In this document: positions 10,429 through 21,631 of the stretch, piece after piece
How the letters are laid out: each line of letters opens with the position of its first letter
Position numbering within the stretch: position 1 is the first letter of the stretch
NCBI GenBank assembly: GCA_963853835.1
Contig: OY970820.1
Coordinates: forward strand, 81,588,909-81,652,908
Reading direction: 5' to 3'
Source: Calendula officinalis
Lineage: Eukaryota; Streptophyta; Magnoliopsida; Asterales; Asteraceae
DNA length: 64,000 nt
Made by a program: the position numbers and the translations under genes
The notes under the pieces: model-generated
Told to the model about the DNA's origin: nothing
Seen by the model: only the letters and a program-made list of their open reading frames with translations
The model's database searches: none

Positions 10429-12229
10429 TTATAAAGAAAACAATTTCTTTATTTAGTGCATTCATTAATAAACCCTTATAATAATTTTCCCAATCTTTAT
10501 TCATAAGGCTAGGATACGCCCACTAGTTATTTGATGTGAAGAGGGATGCCGTATTTCACACCAAACAATTTCGTGTCGTAGGCAAACTATTGTCAATTTC
10601 AATCTTATGAAATCCCTAGTTCTTTGAGATTCATTCTCGTGGGAGAATGGCATGTTAATTTCGAATCAATGCTCATTCTAATCTATATGACAGGGATACC
10701 GTGGATCATATATTAGAAGGTGAAACAACCATGGAATACCCACGTGGACTTCTCGGCTCAAGTTCGCTTGAGTGTCGCGAGAATCGTTCCACTCATAAAA
10801 TAATCTCACAATTAACGTACCGGTTAACCACACGAGTTCCGTTAATCAGACTATGATATGAGCGCGTGTCATTCTATGGAGAGCACACAATGTTCACATT
10901 TAATTAAACGGGAAGGATTTGTTTAATTTTATGATTATACTTTTAATCTTAACATCATCCTATTATGCCTGTTCGGTAGCTCCATTCTAAGACAAGGGAA
11001 GCGGCGGGGCAGGTCAGCGCAAGGCGTGTTAAAAACGCAACCCCGTTTAGAGATCTATATCTCTTCCTTTTCATCCTTTAGATGTCTTAGACTATGGGTG
11101 AGCCTACTAGTGACATAAGCGACGATGTATTTAACTTTAGTTATAATATATATAAACTATTATATAATTATATCTATGTTAATTAAAACCTTTTAATTTA
11201 CATTTACTAAAGTTCTATATAGTATAATTAATTTTATAAACGCGCGAGGACGCGACGTTTTAAATCCTATTATAACTATATCTTATATATAATATTTAAT
11301 AAACTATTATTACATAATATTATATATATAAGGGAAGAATATCAAATCTTATTTGATATATAATGGAATTCGAGATATACATATACATATATTCTAAATT
11401 AAACTATTAATTAATATATATACATATATAACACTTTTAATTATTTGTACCATTATTTAATTCATAAACTATTATAAGTAAATAAGACAAGATAATTAAA
11501 TATTCGAAAATCCAATCCCTTTTTCTTTATTTAAAAATTCCGAAAATATTTAAATATATATAAATATATACCGAAATTATTTTTGGATATATCTATATCC
11601 ATATTTAAAATATCTTTTAATTTTTAAAATCATATTCTTTTAAATCTTATTAAAATTTTCGGATATATCCCATATCCCTAATTTAAATTTCCAAATTATA
11701 TCCTTATTTAAAACTCTTTTAAATAATTATCTAGATTTACTAAATCAACCTTTTATGGCAAGTATATATTCCGAAAATTACATACCCATAAATATGATTT
11801 ATTTTATTTAAATATTAATTAAATATTTATATATAACCTTTTATATATTCCGAAAAATATATAAAAATATATAAAATACTTATTTAAATTCTTTTAAATA
11901 ATATCTAGATTTGATAAAATCTTTTGGTTTAAATTCTAGATAATTTCCAACTTTTATAATTATCTTAATTTATTTATTTTAATAAAAAAAACGTTTTTAA
12001 TATTAAAATAATATTTCCGAATTTTTGGAAAATATAAAAATCATATTTTTAATTTTCGGTAATTATCAAAACAATTTTATAAAATACCGAAAAATATAAA
12101 AACCTATTTTTAATGTATTTTCAATTTTCGGAAACCCCAAAAACAATTTTCGGAAATTCCGAAAATCATAAAACAATTTTTATGGATTTCGAATTTCTTG
12201 TCTAGCACTATTAGACTTGTAAACCAATG
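10429..12229 (-). other. Long AT-rich 5' leader of Copia-1
   Basis: About 1.8 kb of untranslated leader between primer site and gag. From about 11100 to 12200 it is extremely AT-rich, with many scattered copies of TTCGGAAA / TTTCCGAA words. No conserved frame is seen. Confidence 0.6.
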
Positions 12230-12243
12230 GCGCTCTGATACCA
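12230..12243 (-). promoter_or_regulatory. Primer binding site of Copia-1
   Basis: On the minus strand it reads TGGTATCAGAGCGC, two bases after the 5' LTR. It is complementary to the 3' end of initiator tRNA-Met, the usual primer of plant Copia elements. Confidence 0.9.
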
Positions 12244-12244
12244 C

Positions 12245-13030
12245 TGTTGGGTTTTCTATGCATCTAGCCACACTTTGCTTAAGGCGGAAATCAAAAGCAA
12301 CTTGGTAGAACATTGACCCGATTAAAACTTTTGGACCGTTAGGTTTACAATTCTAATGCAACTAGATATTTAATATAATTAAATAGATCAATTCGAATAA
12401 CTTACTTGTTCTTGGCGAATTGGAGAACTAGATAAACCTTGTGATCTAGTACGAGCCAGATCAAAACGATGCACTAGGATTCAAGTAAGAATCCCTCTAT
12501 CGTATCACACCCAAGGTTGGTCAAGAACGAGACGAAGTACCACGAGGTAGTACAAAGCACTCTTGAGAAAACGATCACCGAAGAACACGATCGAAAACCC
12601 TTTCGATCGACGGCGGCGACGGCGGCGTACGGCGGGGCAGCGGCGGTCGGAGGTTCGGCGGTGGTGGTTTCGGTCGAATAGGGTATTCGGCCGAATGGGG
12701 TATTGCACAACAAGTATTAAGTGTGTTTAGGTTATACCCTTAACCCTTTATTTATAGTTGTGTAGACCTAATTAGAGTCAAACTCTAATTAGTCTAAGCC
12801 CGCTCCACAAGCCCGATCCGATCCACACCCTATGGCCCGAATTCTATAGCTAGTTAATTCCTATTAACTACACTAGTCCGTTTGGCCCGATAGTCATTTA
12901 ATTAAACTATTAATTAAATACTTCGTTAATTCTCGTGTTCGTTGACGCCTCGAGGGCAACCCGAATAGGACTCTAAAATACCCGAACCGGAATACCGGTT
13001 TATTTGATGTGTTGGACACTCTTTCCAACA
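12245..13030 (-). repeat. 5' LTR of Copia-1
   Basis: Second LTR of 786 bp, matching 5064-5849 except at 12333. Its TATA box lies at 12756-12749 on the minus strand. It is followed by the second copy of the target duplication CATCC (13031-13035). Confidence 0.95.
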
Positions 13031-13035
13031 CATCC

Positions 13036-13310
13036 ACCGCAACCCAGGGTTCTCATCTGGCGAGGTGAATGATAGTTGTGGTATTAATATTTATGTAAAT
13101 AACAATGTACAAGGCCTGAATAACTCTATAATGATTGGAAGCCGGTTGCATACGGGGGATCCCGGAGTGTGGTTGACTTTGAAAGACTCGAAATTGAAGA
13201 GATGGTTTTCGAAGAAAAGCAAAAGTAATGCGACTTCTTTATCATCAGGAGTTTATATGTTAATGATTTTTGTGATTGTTTTGGCATTCATTGTCATGTT
13301 TTTCATGTAA
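13036..13310 (+). pseudogene. 3' half of the split host gene, with a C-terminal membrane anchor
   Basis: It continues the frame opened at 4892 once the element and one CATCC copy are set aside, and ends at TAA 13308-13310. This half encodes an Asn-rich region (VNNNVQGLNNS), the segment TGDPGVWLTLKDSK, a basic cluster KRWFSKKSKS, and a last segment of about 20 hydrophobic residues (VYMLMIFVIVLAFIVMFFM) running to the C-terminus. One anchor at the very end preceded by basic residues suggests a tail-anchored membrane protein facing the cytosol. The fragment could be translated only from an internal start. Function unknown. Confidence 0.7.
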
Positions 13311-13694
13311 GTTCTTAGAAATTTTATTTTCTTTCATATAATAATGTACTTGACAAAAAATCTTATATTTTTGTACACGAATCGCTATATTGCAATTTGA
13401 TTATATTATAAAACAGCAACACAAGAATTTGACATCCAAATACTTATATTTGATTCAAACGATCAATCCATATTACATCAAAATCTCAAAGAAACCAAAC
13501 TATATCAGTCATTGTGTATGCTTGCACCATCAACTGATGTGGCAATAAACTATATAAAAAAATCAAAAAATAAATCAACGTTTGAACCTTAAACAACCCA
13601 AAAAACCAAACCTCGTCAATCACCCCAGAAACTAAGATAAAGTATAAGTTAATCTATATGGCACCGGTTATCCACCTCCTGTTTTCTTGAATCC
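13311..13694. other. Convergent intergenic spacer
   Basis: AT-rich DNA shared by the 3' ends of the split gene (+) and the Aux/IAA gene (-). An AATAATG variant near 13341 may serve polyadenylation of the split gene. No coding sequence was found. Confidence 0.5.
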
Positions 13695-14714
13695 TCAATG
13701 CTGCATTTTAGGGTTTCTCAAGATTCGCAGTCTTTTCACAGACTGAAGAAACATCCTGCAACGAAATTAAGGAAATTGGATTAATGTCATAAACACACCA
13801 ACACAAATTTGGGTTCAACAAAACGTACATCCAAGGAACATCTCCAACAAGCATACAATCGCCATCTTTGTCTTCATAAGTGAGCACAAACTCGGATGTT
13901 TCATCTAACAATCTTGAAGATCCTGAAACAATTAGCCCATTTCTTAAAACCCAAATTGAAAAGTCCAAATTTTGATAAATGTGGATTCGACTTACGTATT
14001 TCGTAGAACATGTCCTCTAATGTTTGAGCCAACATTTGATATGAGGTGTGAGCAAAAAGATCAACTTTTCTTCCGATTAGGGTTCCATCTATATTCACTT
14101 TTACACATAAATGAAGATGACCGTTGGTTATGTTGTTGCGGAAATCTTCATGTTCTGACTTGATTCTGTTGTTCAAATTTGGCAATCGGTGACCTCTTCT
14201 TATCGGAGGCCATCCAACCACACTTCAAAAACACAATTTCAAAGAAATTACAGATTATTAATGGTGGAAAGTAGAATAGACTCAAGATCCCAATACCCAT
14301 AAATAAAAATCTAATTTTGATCATACCCAGATCAAATGTCTTACAAGAAAATTAAAAAAAAAAAGAAGATTACCAGGTAGAAGTAGGAGAAACAGAATCT
14401 ATAGAAGTTCTTTTAGAACCATCAATGGATGAATTTGGGATGTTGACAGAAGAAGAAGATGATGAAGATGAACACGAAGAAATCGGAGAATGGAATTCTT
14501 TAGTTTTCGAGATTCTAGAAGCTTCTTCATTTATCTTCAGACCACCACCAATACTCAATCCTAACCCTAATTCAAGATCATCATCAACTGACATATTACG
14601 ATTGTTCTCTTCATCTTTTGATATAGTCAATATCGACCGACCAGACTGAACTCCGGCGCCACTTCCGTCGGAGGCAGTGATAATTCCGGTCAGTAAACCA
14701 AGAGTTGCATCCAT
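13695..14714 (-). CDS. Aux/IAA auxin-response repressor (IAA11/12/13-like)
   Basis: Nuclear repressor that binds auxin response factors and is degraded when auxin joins it to TIR1/AFB F-box proteins. Four exons on the minus strand: 14714-14374, 14222-13996, 13922-13829 and 13755-13695. They total 723 nt, or 240 residues. All junctions are GT-AG and keep the frame. Domain I has the EAR-type repression motif LELGLGLS. Domain II has the degron core VVGWPPIR at the start of exon 2. The PB1 part (domains III and IV) shows GRKVDL, the SYQMLAQTLEDMF stretch, SSEFVLTYEDKDGD-like text and VGDVPW, then a basic SVKRLRILRN end. The wording LAQTLEDMF and EFVLTYEDK is closest to my memory of the IAA11/12/13 group. 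A Ser-rich linker (SSCSSSSSSSS) separates domains I and II. The gene looks intact. Confidence 0.95.
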
Positions 14715-14770
14715 GTTTCAAGAATGTTAGAGATCAAAAGCTATTTGAAGGTGAATATAAACAGGGGAGA

Positions 14771-14819
14771 CCCCCCCCCCCCCCCCCCCGGCTGGGGTGG
14801 GGGGCAGGGGTTGGTGGGA
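14771..14819. repeat. C19 homopolymer and G-rich tract upstream of Aux/IAA
   Basis: Nineteen C in a row at 14771-14789, then GGCTGGGGTGGGGGGCAGGG and further G runs up to 14819. The plus strand has four G runs of three or more within about 30 bases, which can form a G-quadruplex, and the C run could form an i-motif. The tract lies about 60-105 bp upstream of the Aux/IAA start, in its leader or core promoter. C19 length is prone to slippage and to sequencing error. Confidence 0.75.
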
Positions 14820-14821
14820 CC

Positions 14822-14831
14822 CACGTGTCGG
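14822..14831. promoter_or_regulatory. G-box overlapping an auxin response element
   Basis: CACGTG (14822-14827), a bZIP/bHLH site, overlaps TGTCGG (14826-14831), the form of the auxin response element that ARF proteins bind strongly. It lies about 110 bp upstream of the Aux/IAA start codon, where feedback control by auxin would be expected. A single copy; not tested. Confidence 0.5.
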
Positions 14832-16192
14832 CTTCGTGCGGCATAATTCATGATTGATTTCTCCAAAGGAGCCCCCATCTCCAGCAAAAACACAAGTACT
14901 CTGTTTCCGGTTAAAAGGTTTTGATAAAATTCATTATATCGTGAAAAGTACAACTATTTATGCACAGTAGATAGCGAAATGTACAACATAAAATAGGTTG
15001 GACTTTTGAGTAAACAGGGAAGAAAAAGTTCATTCAACTGAAATTAGTCTTATTACTTTCTTACATTTTACGTCAAAGTGCATGTTTTACTCTTAAATTT
15101 AACCATGGTTAAAAAAATTACCACTTTACTTTTTGAAAAACAAAGTAAAAGCATGAGTTTCTCTTTAACTTTGCTACCAAATATATGCTGAAACTTTTAG
15201 CAGATGTGAAAAAGACCAATTCAATATCAATGTTTTTGGTTTGTGCCCAACAATCATTGTTTTTGGTTTGTATATAGGTATATCTTAACCTTAACATGGC
15301 CCATTTAATTAATCGTATTGGAAAATTCAACTATAACTCGACACATTTAATTATATGAGTTAGTTGTTTCAATCCGTTTATGTTCATGAAACGCACACGA
15401 TAATTGTTAGAAGTATAATGTGAGGGTAAATGACAAACATTAAGAAAAATATATAATTGCTTATACAATAATTAAGATTTTTTCTAAAGATAAAATTGAA
15501 CTTATAATATAAAACATACAATATTTTCATAGTTTTTAAGTGGTTTGGGACTTGGGAAGATTAACTCTAACGCAACTTATTTATTAAATTTGATGACATG
15601 TTTATCAACCTGAACCACTTAAGTTTAACTCTAATCTATTTACAAGCTGAACCACTTAAGTTTAACTCTAATCTATTTACTTTTATATTACGTTAGGAAT
15701 TGATATATCTGAAACGAGAATTGACACTCGTTAACGAGGTATTGCCCTTACATAGGTAAGTGGTAATTATGGCAAAAGATGTTGAAAAATATAAATGACC
15801 CGTGATTTGTAATATAGTAAAATTGATATAAAGTATTGCTTACAATTTATTTGACATTAGTTTAAATCTTGTTATAAATAAATAGAAATAGATTAATGTC
15901 GTTCAAAAAATACATGTATCATGACTTAATATATCGGGGATAAACGAGATGAAGAGTGAGGTTGGTGGGGACAAATCGACAAGACGTGGGGTCCTATAAA
16001 GTCCACCACACGGCTCTTGTGAGTCTTGTCTATGACTTATTCCGAAGATATGTTTTTACTCCCACTAATTCCTTTTTAAGCAATTTATATTCTATAAAAA
16101 TTATTCTAAAACCTTTTAAAATAAACTTTTTTATGAAATGATAATTAAAGATATACATTAAAAATTGTGTAATAATTTATAATCATCCCTGC
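14832..16192. other. Intergenic region upstream of Aux/IAA
   Basis: AT-rich, no supported gene. Holds one short tandem duplication (listed separately at 15610-15680). Confidence 0.5.
15610..15680. repeat. Tandem duplication, 34-bp unit
   Basis: The unit beginning CTGAACCACTTAAG and ending AATCTATTTAC occurs at 15610-15643 and again, identical, at 15647-15680, joined by AAG. Identity suggests a recent slippage or repair event. Confidence 0.9.
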
Positions 16193-16761
16193 TAGGGGTG
16201 CCCAACGGGTCAACCCGACCCGACCCGGCTCTTATCGGGTCGGGTCCGTCGGGTTTGATGATAAAAAATTCTAACCCGAAACCCGACCCGATAAGGATTC
16301 GGGTTTGTCGGGTTCGGGTTGGTCGGGTTTCGGGTTTGTCGGGTTGACCCGATCGGGTTGGTCGGGTTACACTTGAGTTAGGAATTTTTGGTAAAAACTA
16401 TAGAAATTATTTAATATATTGAATTTTATGAGTATTTGTTTAACACTTTTAATTGTTAATTGATTTTTATTGAATAATTTATCATATAATTTGATAATTA
16501 ATTGATTTAATAGTAAAAATATGTTAATTTTTATAGGAAATAAAATACTTAAACTTTAATCGGGTCTAATCGGGTCAACCCGAACCCGAAAAAGGTAAGA
16601 AATTCTAACCCGAAACCCGACCCGATAATGAATCGGGTTGGTCGGGTCGGGTTTAAAAAACCCGATATTAACATGGAACCCGAATAGACCCGACCCGATA
16701 AGCGTAATCGGGTTCGGGTTCGGGTTAGGGTCGGGTCGGGTCAACCCTTTGGGCACCCCTA
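16193..16761. mobile_element. hAT-type MITE rich in GGGTCGGGTT words
   Basis: A 569-bp non-coding element with inverted ends: TAGGGGTGCCCAA at 16193 and TTGGGCACCCCTA ending at 16761. Perfect 8-bp target duplications ATCCCTGC lie at 16185-16192 and 16762-16769. The TAGGGGTG end and the 8-bp duplication mark a non-autonomous hAT element. Both subterminal regions (16205-16375 and 16558-16745) are packed with CGGGTT / AACCCG repeats in both orientations around an AT-rich centre; such arrays usually bind the transposase. Confidence 0.92.
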
Positions 16762-16855
16762 ATCCCTGCATTTTAGGAATTATTCATCTTCAATAAAAGT
16801 ATAAACAATTTATATAGAATAATGGTATTTGTGCCTACTAAATATGTCAACTCAG

Positions 16856-17229
16856 AGCATCTCCAATGGTAGTTTTTCTTAAAGCTTTTTACGATTTCAA
16901 TAAATTTTTGAAAAACTTTTTACCATTAGTATAAGTAGCTTTTTTTAAAAGCTTATTGCAAAAAAAATTTCTACTAACCTTTTAATGAACTTTCATTGTT
17001 TGTCTTTTTTAGTCTCTAATATTTAATAACATTTCATTGTATACTTTAAATATATTATATATAATTTATTTATTATATTTTTATTAGTTAATAAATAAAT
17101 TATATAATATTTAATGTTAATTATTATAACATTTTTGTATGAGATATTTTAAAAGATATTATATTTAGTAAGATGTTAACAAAACTGTCAAATCTTCTCC
17201 TATATATGAGCCTACATTTGATTTACGTT
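16856..17229. mobile_element. Possible small element beginning AGCATCTCCAATGG
   Basis: A 374-bp segment lies between identical 11-bp direct repeats TGTCAACTCAG (16845-16855 and 17230-17240). Its left end, AGCATCTCCAATGG, matches a motif common at the ends of plant MITEs. No good matching inverted end was found on the right, so this may be a decayed or chance structure. Confidence 0.35.
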
Positions 17230-17284
17230 TGTCAACTCAGTAGTTTGGAGCTCTCTCATTGGTCCATATTGCCACGTGCTGGGC

Positions 17285-17850
17285 AGTTAATATCGGTGGG
17301 ATCTCACTGGGATCTCAGTGAGATCTCGGATCTCGGAGATCAAAATAATACAGGTCCCAAATATAGGTCCCATATATAGGTCCCGAGAATATCGGCGATA
17401 TTGACCGAGATCTCACCGATATTTTGAAATCGAGATCTCGGTTTTTTTCCTGTATTTTTTTGGATCTGTTGCTTGACTTGGGCACCAATTTTAATAATAT
17501 CTAACCTAGTTTTTTGTTCTAGCCCATTAAGAAAAGGCCCGTTCCACTCCAAAACCTAAATTTTAATAATATCTAACCTAGTTTTCTATTTGTGCTATGT
17601 TTGTTGTTTAGTTTTTTAAGGTTTAGACAATATTGACTGACTTTTTAGGACCTTTTGGGACTTTTTATGCTATGTTTGGGACTTAAAACATGTCTTTAAC
17701 TCTTTATATATAACTATATTTAATATATATAATTTTTACAGTACAATATAAAAAAACCGATATCCCACCGATATCTCACTGAGATAAACGATATCCCAGA
17801 TCTAGGACCTCGACCTGTATTCGTTTTCTGACCTGTATAACTGCATAGGC
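17285..17850. repeat. GATATC/GATCTC-rich inverted repeat region
   Basis: Both ends carry clustered GATCTC, GAGATC, CGGTGGGAT and GATATC words in opposite orientation (17292-17445 and 17755-17815) around an AT-rich centre. Three AGGTCCC units lie at about 17350-17385. CCACGTG occurs on each flank (about 17272 and 17850). It resembles a decayed non-autonomous DNA element; exact ends and a target duplication could not be fixed. Confidence 0.45.
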
Positions 17851-18982
17851 CACGTGTAATTACACCATTCGCCAACGACATCCTCCTTATATTCTACCTT
17901 GAAACTTCCCTAGTCTTCTCCTCCTGCATTTCAACAAACTTCATGAATATGTAGGCATTAATTGTCATACGAATAATGAATGGATTTCATATAATAAACG
18001 CTTTCCATTTATTTCAAACATTTAAGATTGGAAACTATTCCATAAATTAGTTCAAAACAGTATCATTCAATTAAAACAATTTTAGTCCATATTTAAAACA
18101 AATCCATTTAATTTATTTTGTCCGTTTCTCAACCAGAAAACCCATTTAATACAAACCATTTTTTGGGAATTATACCGCTAATTCATTTAAAAACGTTTAT
18201 TCTGTTGTACTGCAAATTCAAACCAATATTTGATTGAAATTATACCACAATTTCCAGCCATGCATCCGAGATTCTTGAACTACCAGCTATATATATGAAA
18301 TTTATTAACAATATATTTGAATCAATATTTAATATATAATTAATTTGTTTCTTAAAATATGTGGCCTATCTACAGAAATAAACAAGGATATATGTTTTTT
18401 TTTCTGGAAAATTCGGTTTTAACAAACACCTATTAATCTGCAATAATTTCGAATTATATTCTACTTTTTACTATTAAACCGAATTAACACAATGAACAAT
18501 AAATTCCGTTTCCTAAATTATCTCAATCAAGACAATGAGCAGTTAAAATCACATTGATAGTATTTAAAATCTACCCAATATAAATGAGTAATTTACGGAA
18601 CAAAACATAAGTAACGTCATCATCCTTCAAAAACAATCTTAATCTTAAAGTAAAATATGAATCTAGGTACGCTAAAAGCTTAATTGAAGATTAGACTAAT
18701 GATGCCGGCTTCATCATGGTAATGAAGCATTTTCACTCATCCATTAAGCTAACTTTGTATGTTCATGTTTATGGTTCTCTCTTTGAAGAAAATCTTGAAT
18801 TCATTTTCATATTAAATTTTGTTTGCGATTTAGAAGATCGGATCAGGCCATACATACCGAGCATAATCGTTGCATTGGCTAGAGAAGAGAAGCCTGCATT
18901 TTTAGTGCAACTGTTACTCTAATTGTGTTTAATTCAACATTTATACTTCTATACGGATTTGAACATATTAAGTAATGTTTAT
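17851..18982. other. Intergenic AT-rich region
   Basis: No supported gene, RNA or repeat boundary up to the left end of the Copia-2 LTR. A 68-codon plus-strand frame (18716-18922) has no recognisable features. Confidence 0.5.
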
Positions 18983-19437
18983 TGTTGGATCCCAACAACA
19001 CTAACGTGTTGCGTTAAGACTGATTTACGCAGATAATACAATGAACAACAAGATTTCAATGATTAAGAGTTTATTAAAACAACTTAATACAGTACAGAGT
19101 TTGCGGAAATAGATAGTGCACACTAACTAAAACTCTATACTTGAAATGACACTTTAAATCGCTCAAAACTAGAAGACTTATGCACTGAGAGTTATATCAG
19201 CTGATACTAACAGCTGATATCAATGTCCGAGTAATAACTATAGAGGAGTTAATACTTAGACAAATAACTAACTCTCAGAGAATGTTCTTGTGCTATGAAT
19301 GCTCAAAAGGTGTGTGTAAATGCAAGCATTTACGTCTTTATATATATAGCCCAAGATCCATGTTCCTTTGCCCACAAGTTAGACGACGTGTAAACATATT
19401 ATTCGTCGATGTGGACTTGCCAATGGAACATTAAATG
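18983..19437 (-). repeat. Copia-2 3' LTR, first part
   Basis: Begins TGTTGGATCC at 18983 and is cut at 19437 by Gypsy-1. With the second part (36612-37118) the LTR is about 962 bp. A TATATATAAAG motif on the minus strand (about 19350-19340) can be its TATA box. TCAGCTGA-type words are frequent. The five bases outside it, TTTAT (18978-18982), should be the target duplication. Confidence 0.85.
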
Positions 19438-21616
19438 TGTAACATCCCAAAACCCGGCCTAGTAGTTTATTGACCTTAAGGTATCTTATTAAATGATTAT
19501 CTGATTAAATGCTTAGTTAATTTAATTAGCATGCTGTCTTTTGCGGTATTTTAACCAAGGGGTTAAAATACCCGACTTGTGTTATATTTGGAATGAAAAC
19601 GTGATTTTGATATCTTTGGATTCCTTGTTCGATATCGTCTCCAGAAATGCTTTCGTTTTTAAAATTGGAGTCCGTTTGCTATTTTAAATAAATTAATTAT
19701 GAAAGGGACTTTCAGACGGATACTGTTAAAGTGGAAAAGGTGCAAGAGGACTCCCTCTTTCTTGGCCGGTGTAGGAGAGAGGGAAACACCCTCTCTTCTC
19801 TTTTCTCTCTTTCAAACATTATCCTCTCATTTACTTACTATTCCATTTCTAGCAACACTCTTTCTCTCATCTTGTTCTTGAGCATTCTTGGCGCTTTCTT
19901 GTGCTAGAGTCCGAATTCTACACTAGAGTTTGTGTAGAAGAAGTCTAGAAGTAAGTTACTCTTTCTCCTTCACTTGTTGATGTTGTTCTTGAGCTTGAAC
20001 TTGAACTAGGGTTTATGTAGTTTGATGATTTGTGGATGAATCTTGAAATGGATGTTGTCTTATGTGTTTATACAAGCTTTTACATCATTTTTATGGTTCA
20101 TTGTTGAAGGAATACAAGATTTGGTGAAAATCACCTTCAACCTCCATTAATGGTGGAAGTTGAAGGTGGGTTTTGACAAATCTTGGATTTCTTGAGTTTT
20201 GGTTGGATAGAATTGTTTATTAGGTTGTGAAATCATGTTTGGTAAGTTATGGATGGTGAAAACCTAGTATAGTTGATTGTGTGAATTTATCTAGTTGGTG
20301 TTTAGGTCAAATTGATCAACTAGTGAACTTGGAAGTATCATACTTGGAATTGTGATGATTATGATCTTGATGGAATTGTTAAATGAATGTGAATTGCTAG
20401 TTATAGATTTATTGTTAGTTGATGGAATTGTTAAATGATAGTGAATTGCTAGTTATAGATTAATTGCTAGTTGATGGAAATATGGAAGTGTTAGGATCAT
20501 ATTCGGTTTTTGGCCCGTTTGGATCAACTAGTCGTGAATACTTGATAGATGGTCAAAATGATCAATTGTATTGATGAAGGATTTGTGCTAGTTGTAAAGG
20601 TCATAAAATGTGCATTTTATGAGTCTTGTGTGATTAGTTGTGGAAATTGTTGATTTTGACAATTCGGTGGATTATCACTAACTCGGTATATTGTTGACAA
20701 GAACCGGGAAGGATACTCAGTGATACTAGCTCACTGAGTTAAGGAATCAGAAGTTGAAAGGTGAGTGGATTCGACCTACAAACTCGGGTTTCGGTTATTG
20801 CATTTGGTATTGGCTTGTTGGTGAATAAATCGCAGGAATTACCAGACATGGAGAGTTCACGACGCGAACTCCACTTCGCGTCGTGAAGTAGCTCCAGCGA
20901 AGTTGGTCGATGGTCGCGAAGTAGTTTACGTTCGGAGTTCCCGACGCGAACTCTAGTTCACGATCGTGAACTTGAGTTCGCTATTGGGAACTCTGTTGTG
21001 ACGTTTTTCGCGGTGTGTTTCGTAGCTAGTCTACTTGTTATGTATGCCTAGTGTTAGGGAATACCATACATGACTATGTGCACAATCGGGACGAGGTCAG
21101 TGTCAGATGGATAACGGCTGGGCACAATGTATCGACTAATAGGGTATCCGACCTTACCTGTATGCGTTACATGGTTAAGGGGAGGGAGTTGCCCGGGTGT
21201 TGGATACAAAACGCTATCGGTTACCGTGGTTTTGGCCGACCATGGTTTAAGGCCCGCAAAGCCGCCGATCCTCTCAAATAAGTGTTTACCTAACCGGAGA
21301 TGTTCTTTAACTTCCGTGTTTAAGTGTTTAGTGTAGTTGGTAGTGTTAGGAATTCATTCACTTAGCTTTTGTGCTAATCCCTCCCTTATTGACACATTTC
21401 AGGTTGGATGGCTTGAACGGGTCGGGCTTGGACGGGAAGTTTGACCATGCTTAAATTATATGTTTTGTAAAATGAGTCGTGTTTTGTAATACCGTCTTTT
21501 AACAAATATTGGGTTGTAATATTTTGTGGGACCATGGTTTGTAAACCTAATTAAACTAAATGCTTCCGTGACATAGGTTAATGCTTAATTGGATATAAAA
21601 AAAATGCGGTGTTACA
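19438..21616 (+). repeat. 5' LTR of Gypsy-1
   Basis: 2179 bp. The 3' half has a CpG-rich stretch (about 20850-20995) with paired GTTCACGA / TCGTGAAC words and a perfect 18-bp palindrome AGTTCACGATCGTGAACT at 20955-20972. Small frames such as 21051-21336 recur in the other LTR and are not genes. Confidence 0.93.
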
Positions 21617-21619
21617 ACT

Positions 21620-21631
21620 TGGTATCAGAGC
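21620..21631 (+). promoter_or_regulatory. Primer binding site of Gypsy-1
   Basis: TGGTATCAGAGC three bases after the 5' LTR, complementary to initiator tRNA-Met. Confidence 0.92.

Larger units (their letters stand above)
5064..13030 (-). mobile_element. Copia-1: young but coding-defective Copia LTR retrotransposon
   Basis: Full element of 7967 bp on the minus strand. Two 786-bp LTRs (5064-5849 and 12245-13030) differ at a single noticed base (5152 T against 12333 G). A perfect 5-bp duplication CATCC flanks it. A primer site complementary to initiator tRNA-Met adjoins the 5' LTR, and a purine tract adjoins the 3' LTR. Gag and the protease/pre-integrase part are broken, while an 875-codon integrase-RT-RNase H frame stays open. 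Domain order integrase then RT marks the Copia (Ty1) class. Nearly identical LTRs mean recent insertion, so with a dead gag it was probably moved by proteins of another element. Confidence 0.95.

Noticed and set aside
16193..16761. Telomere-like or centromeric repeat (AACCCG/CGGGTT words)
   Set aside because: Words occur in both orientations, are irregular, and sit inside a MITE with perfect 8-bp duplications.
18716..18922. 68-codon plus-strand frame in the intergenic region
   Set aside because: AT-rich, no domain, no splice partner or conserved neighbour.
21051..21336. Two overlapping frames repeated at 36040-36325
   Set aside because: Inside the Gypsy-1 LTRs and without family features.
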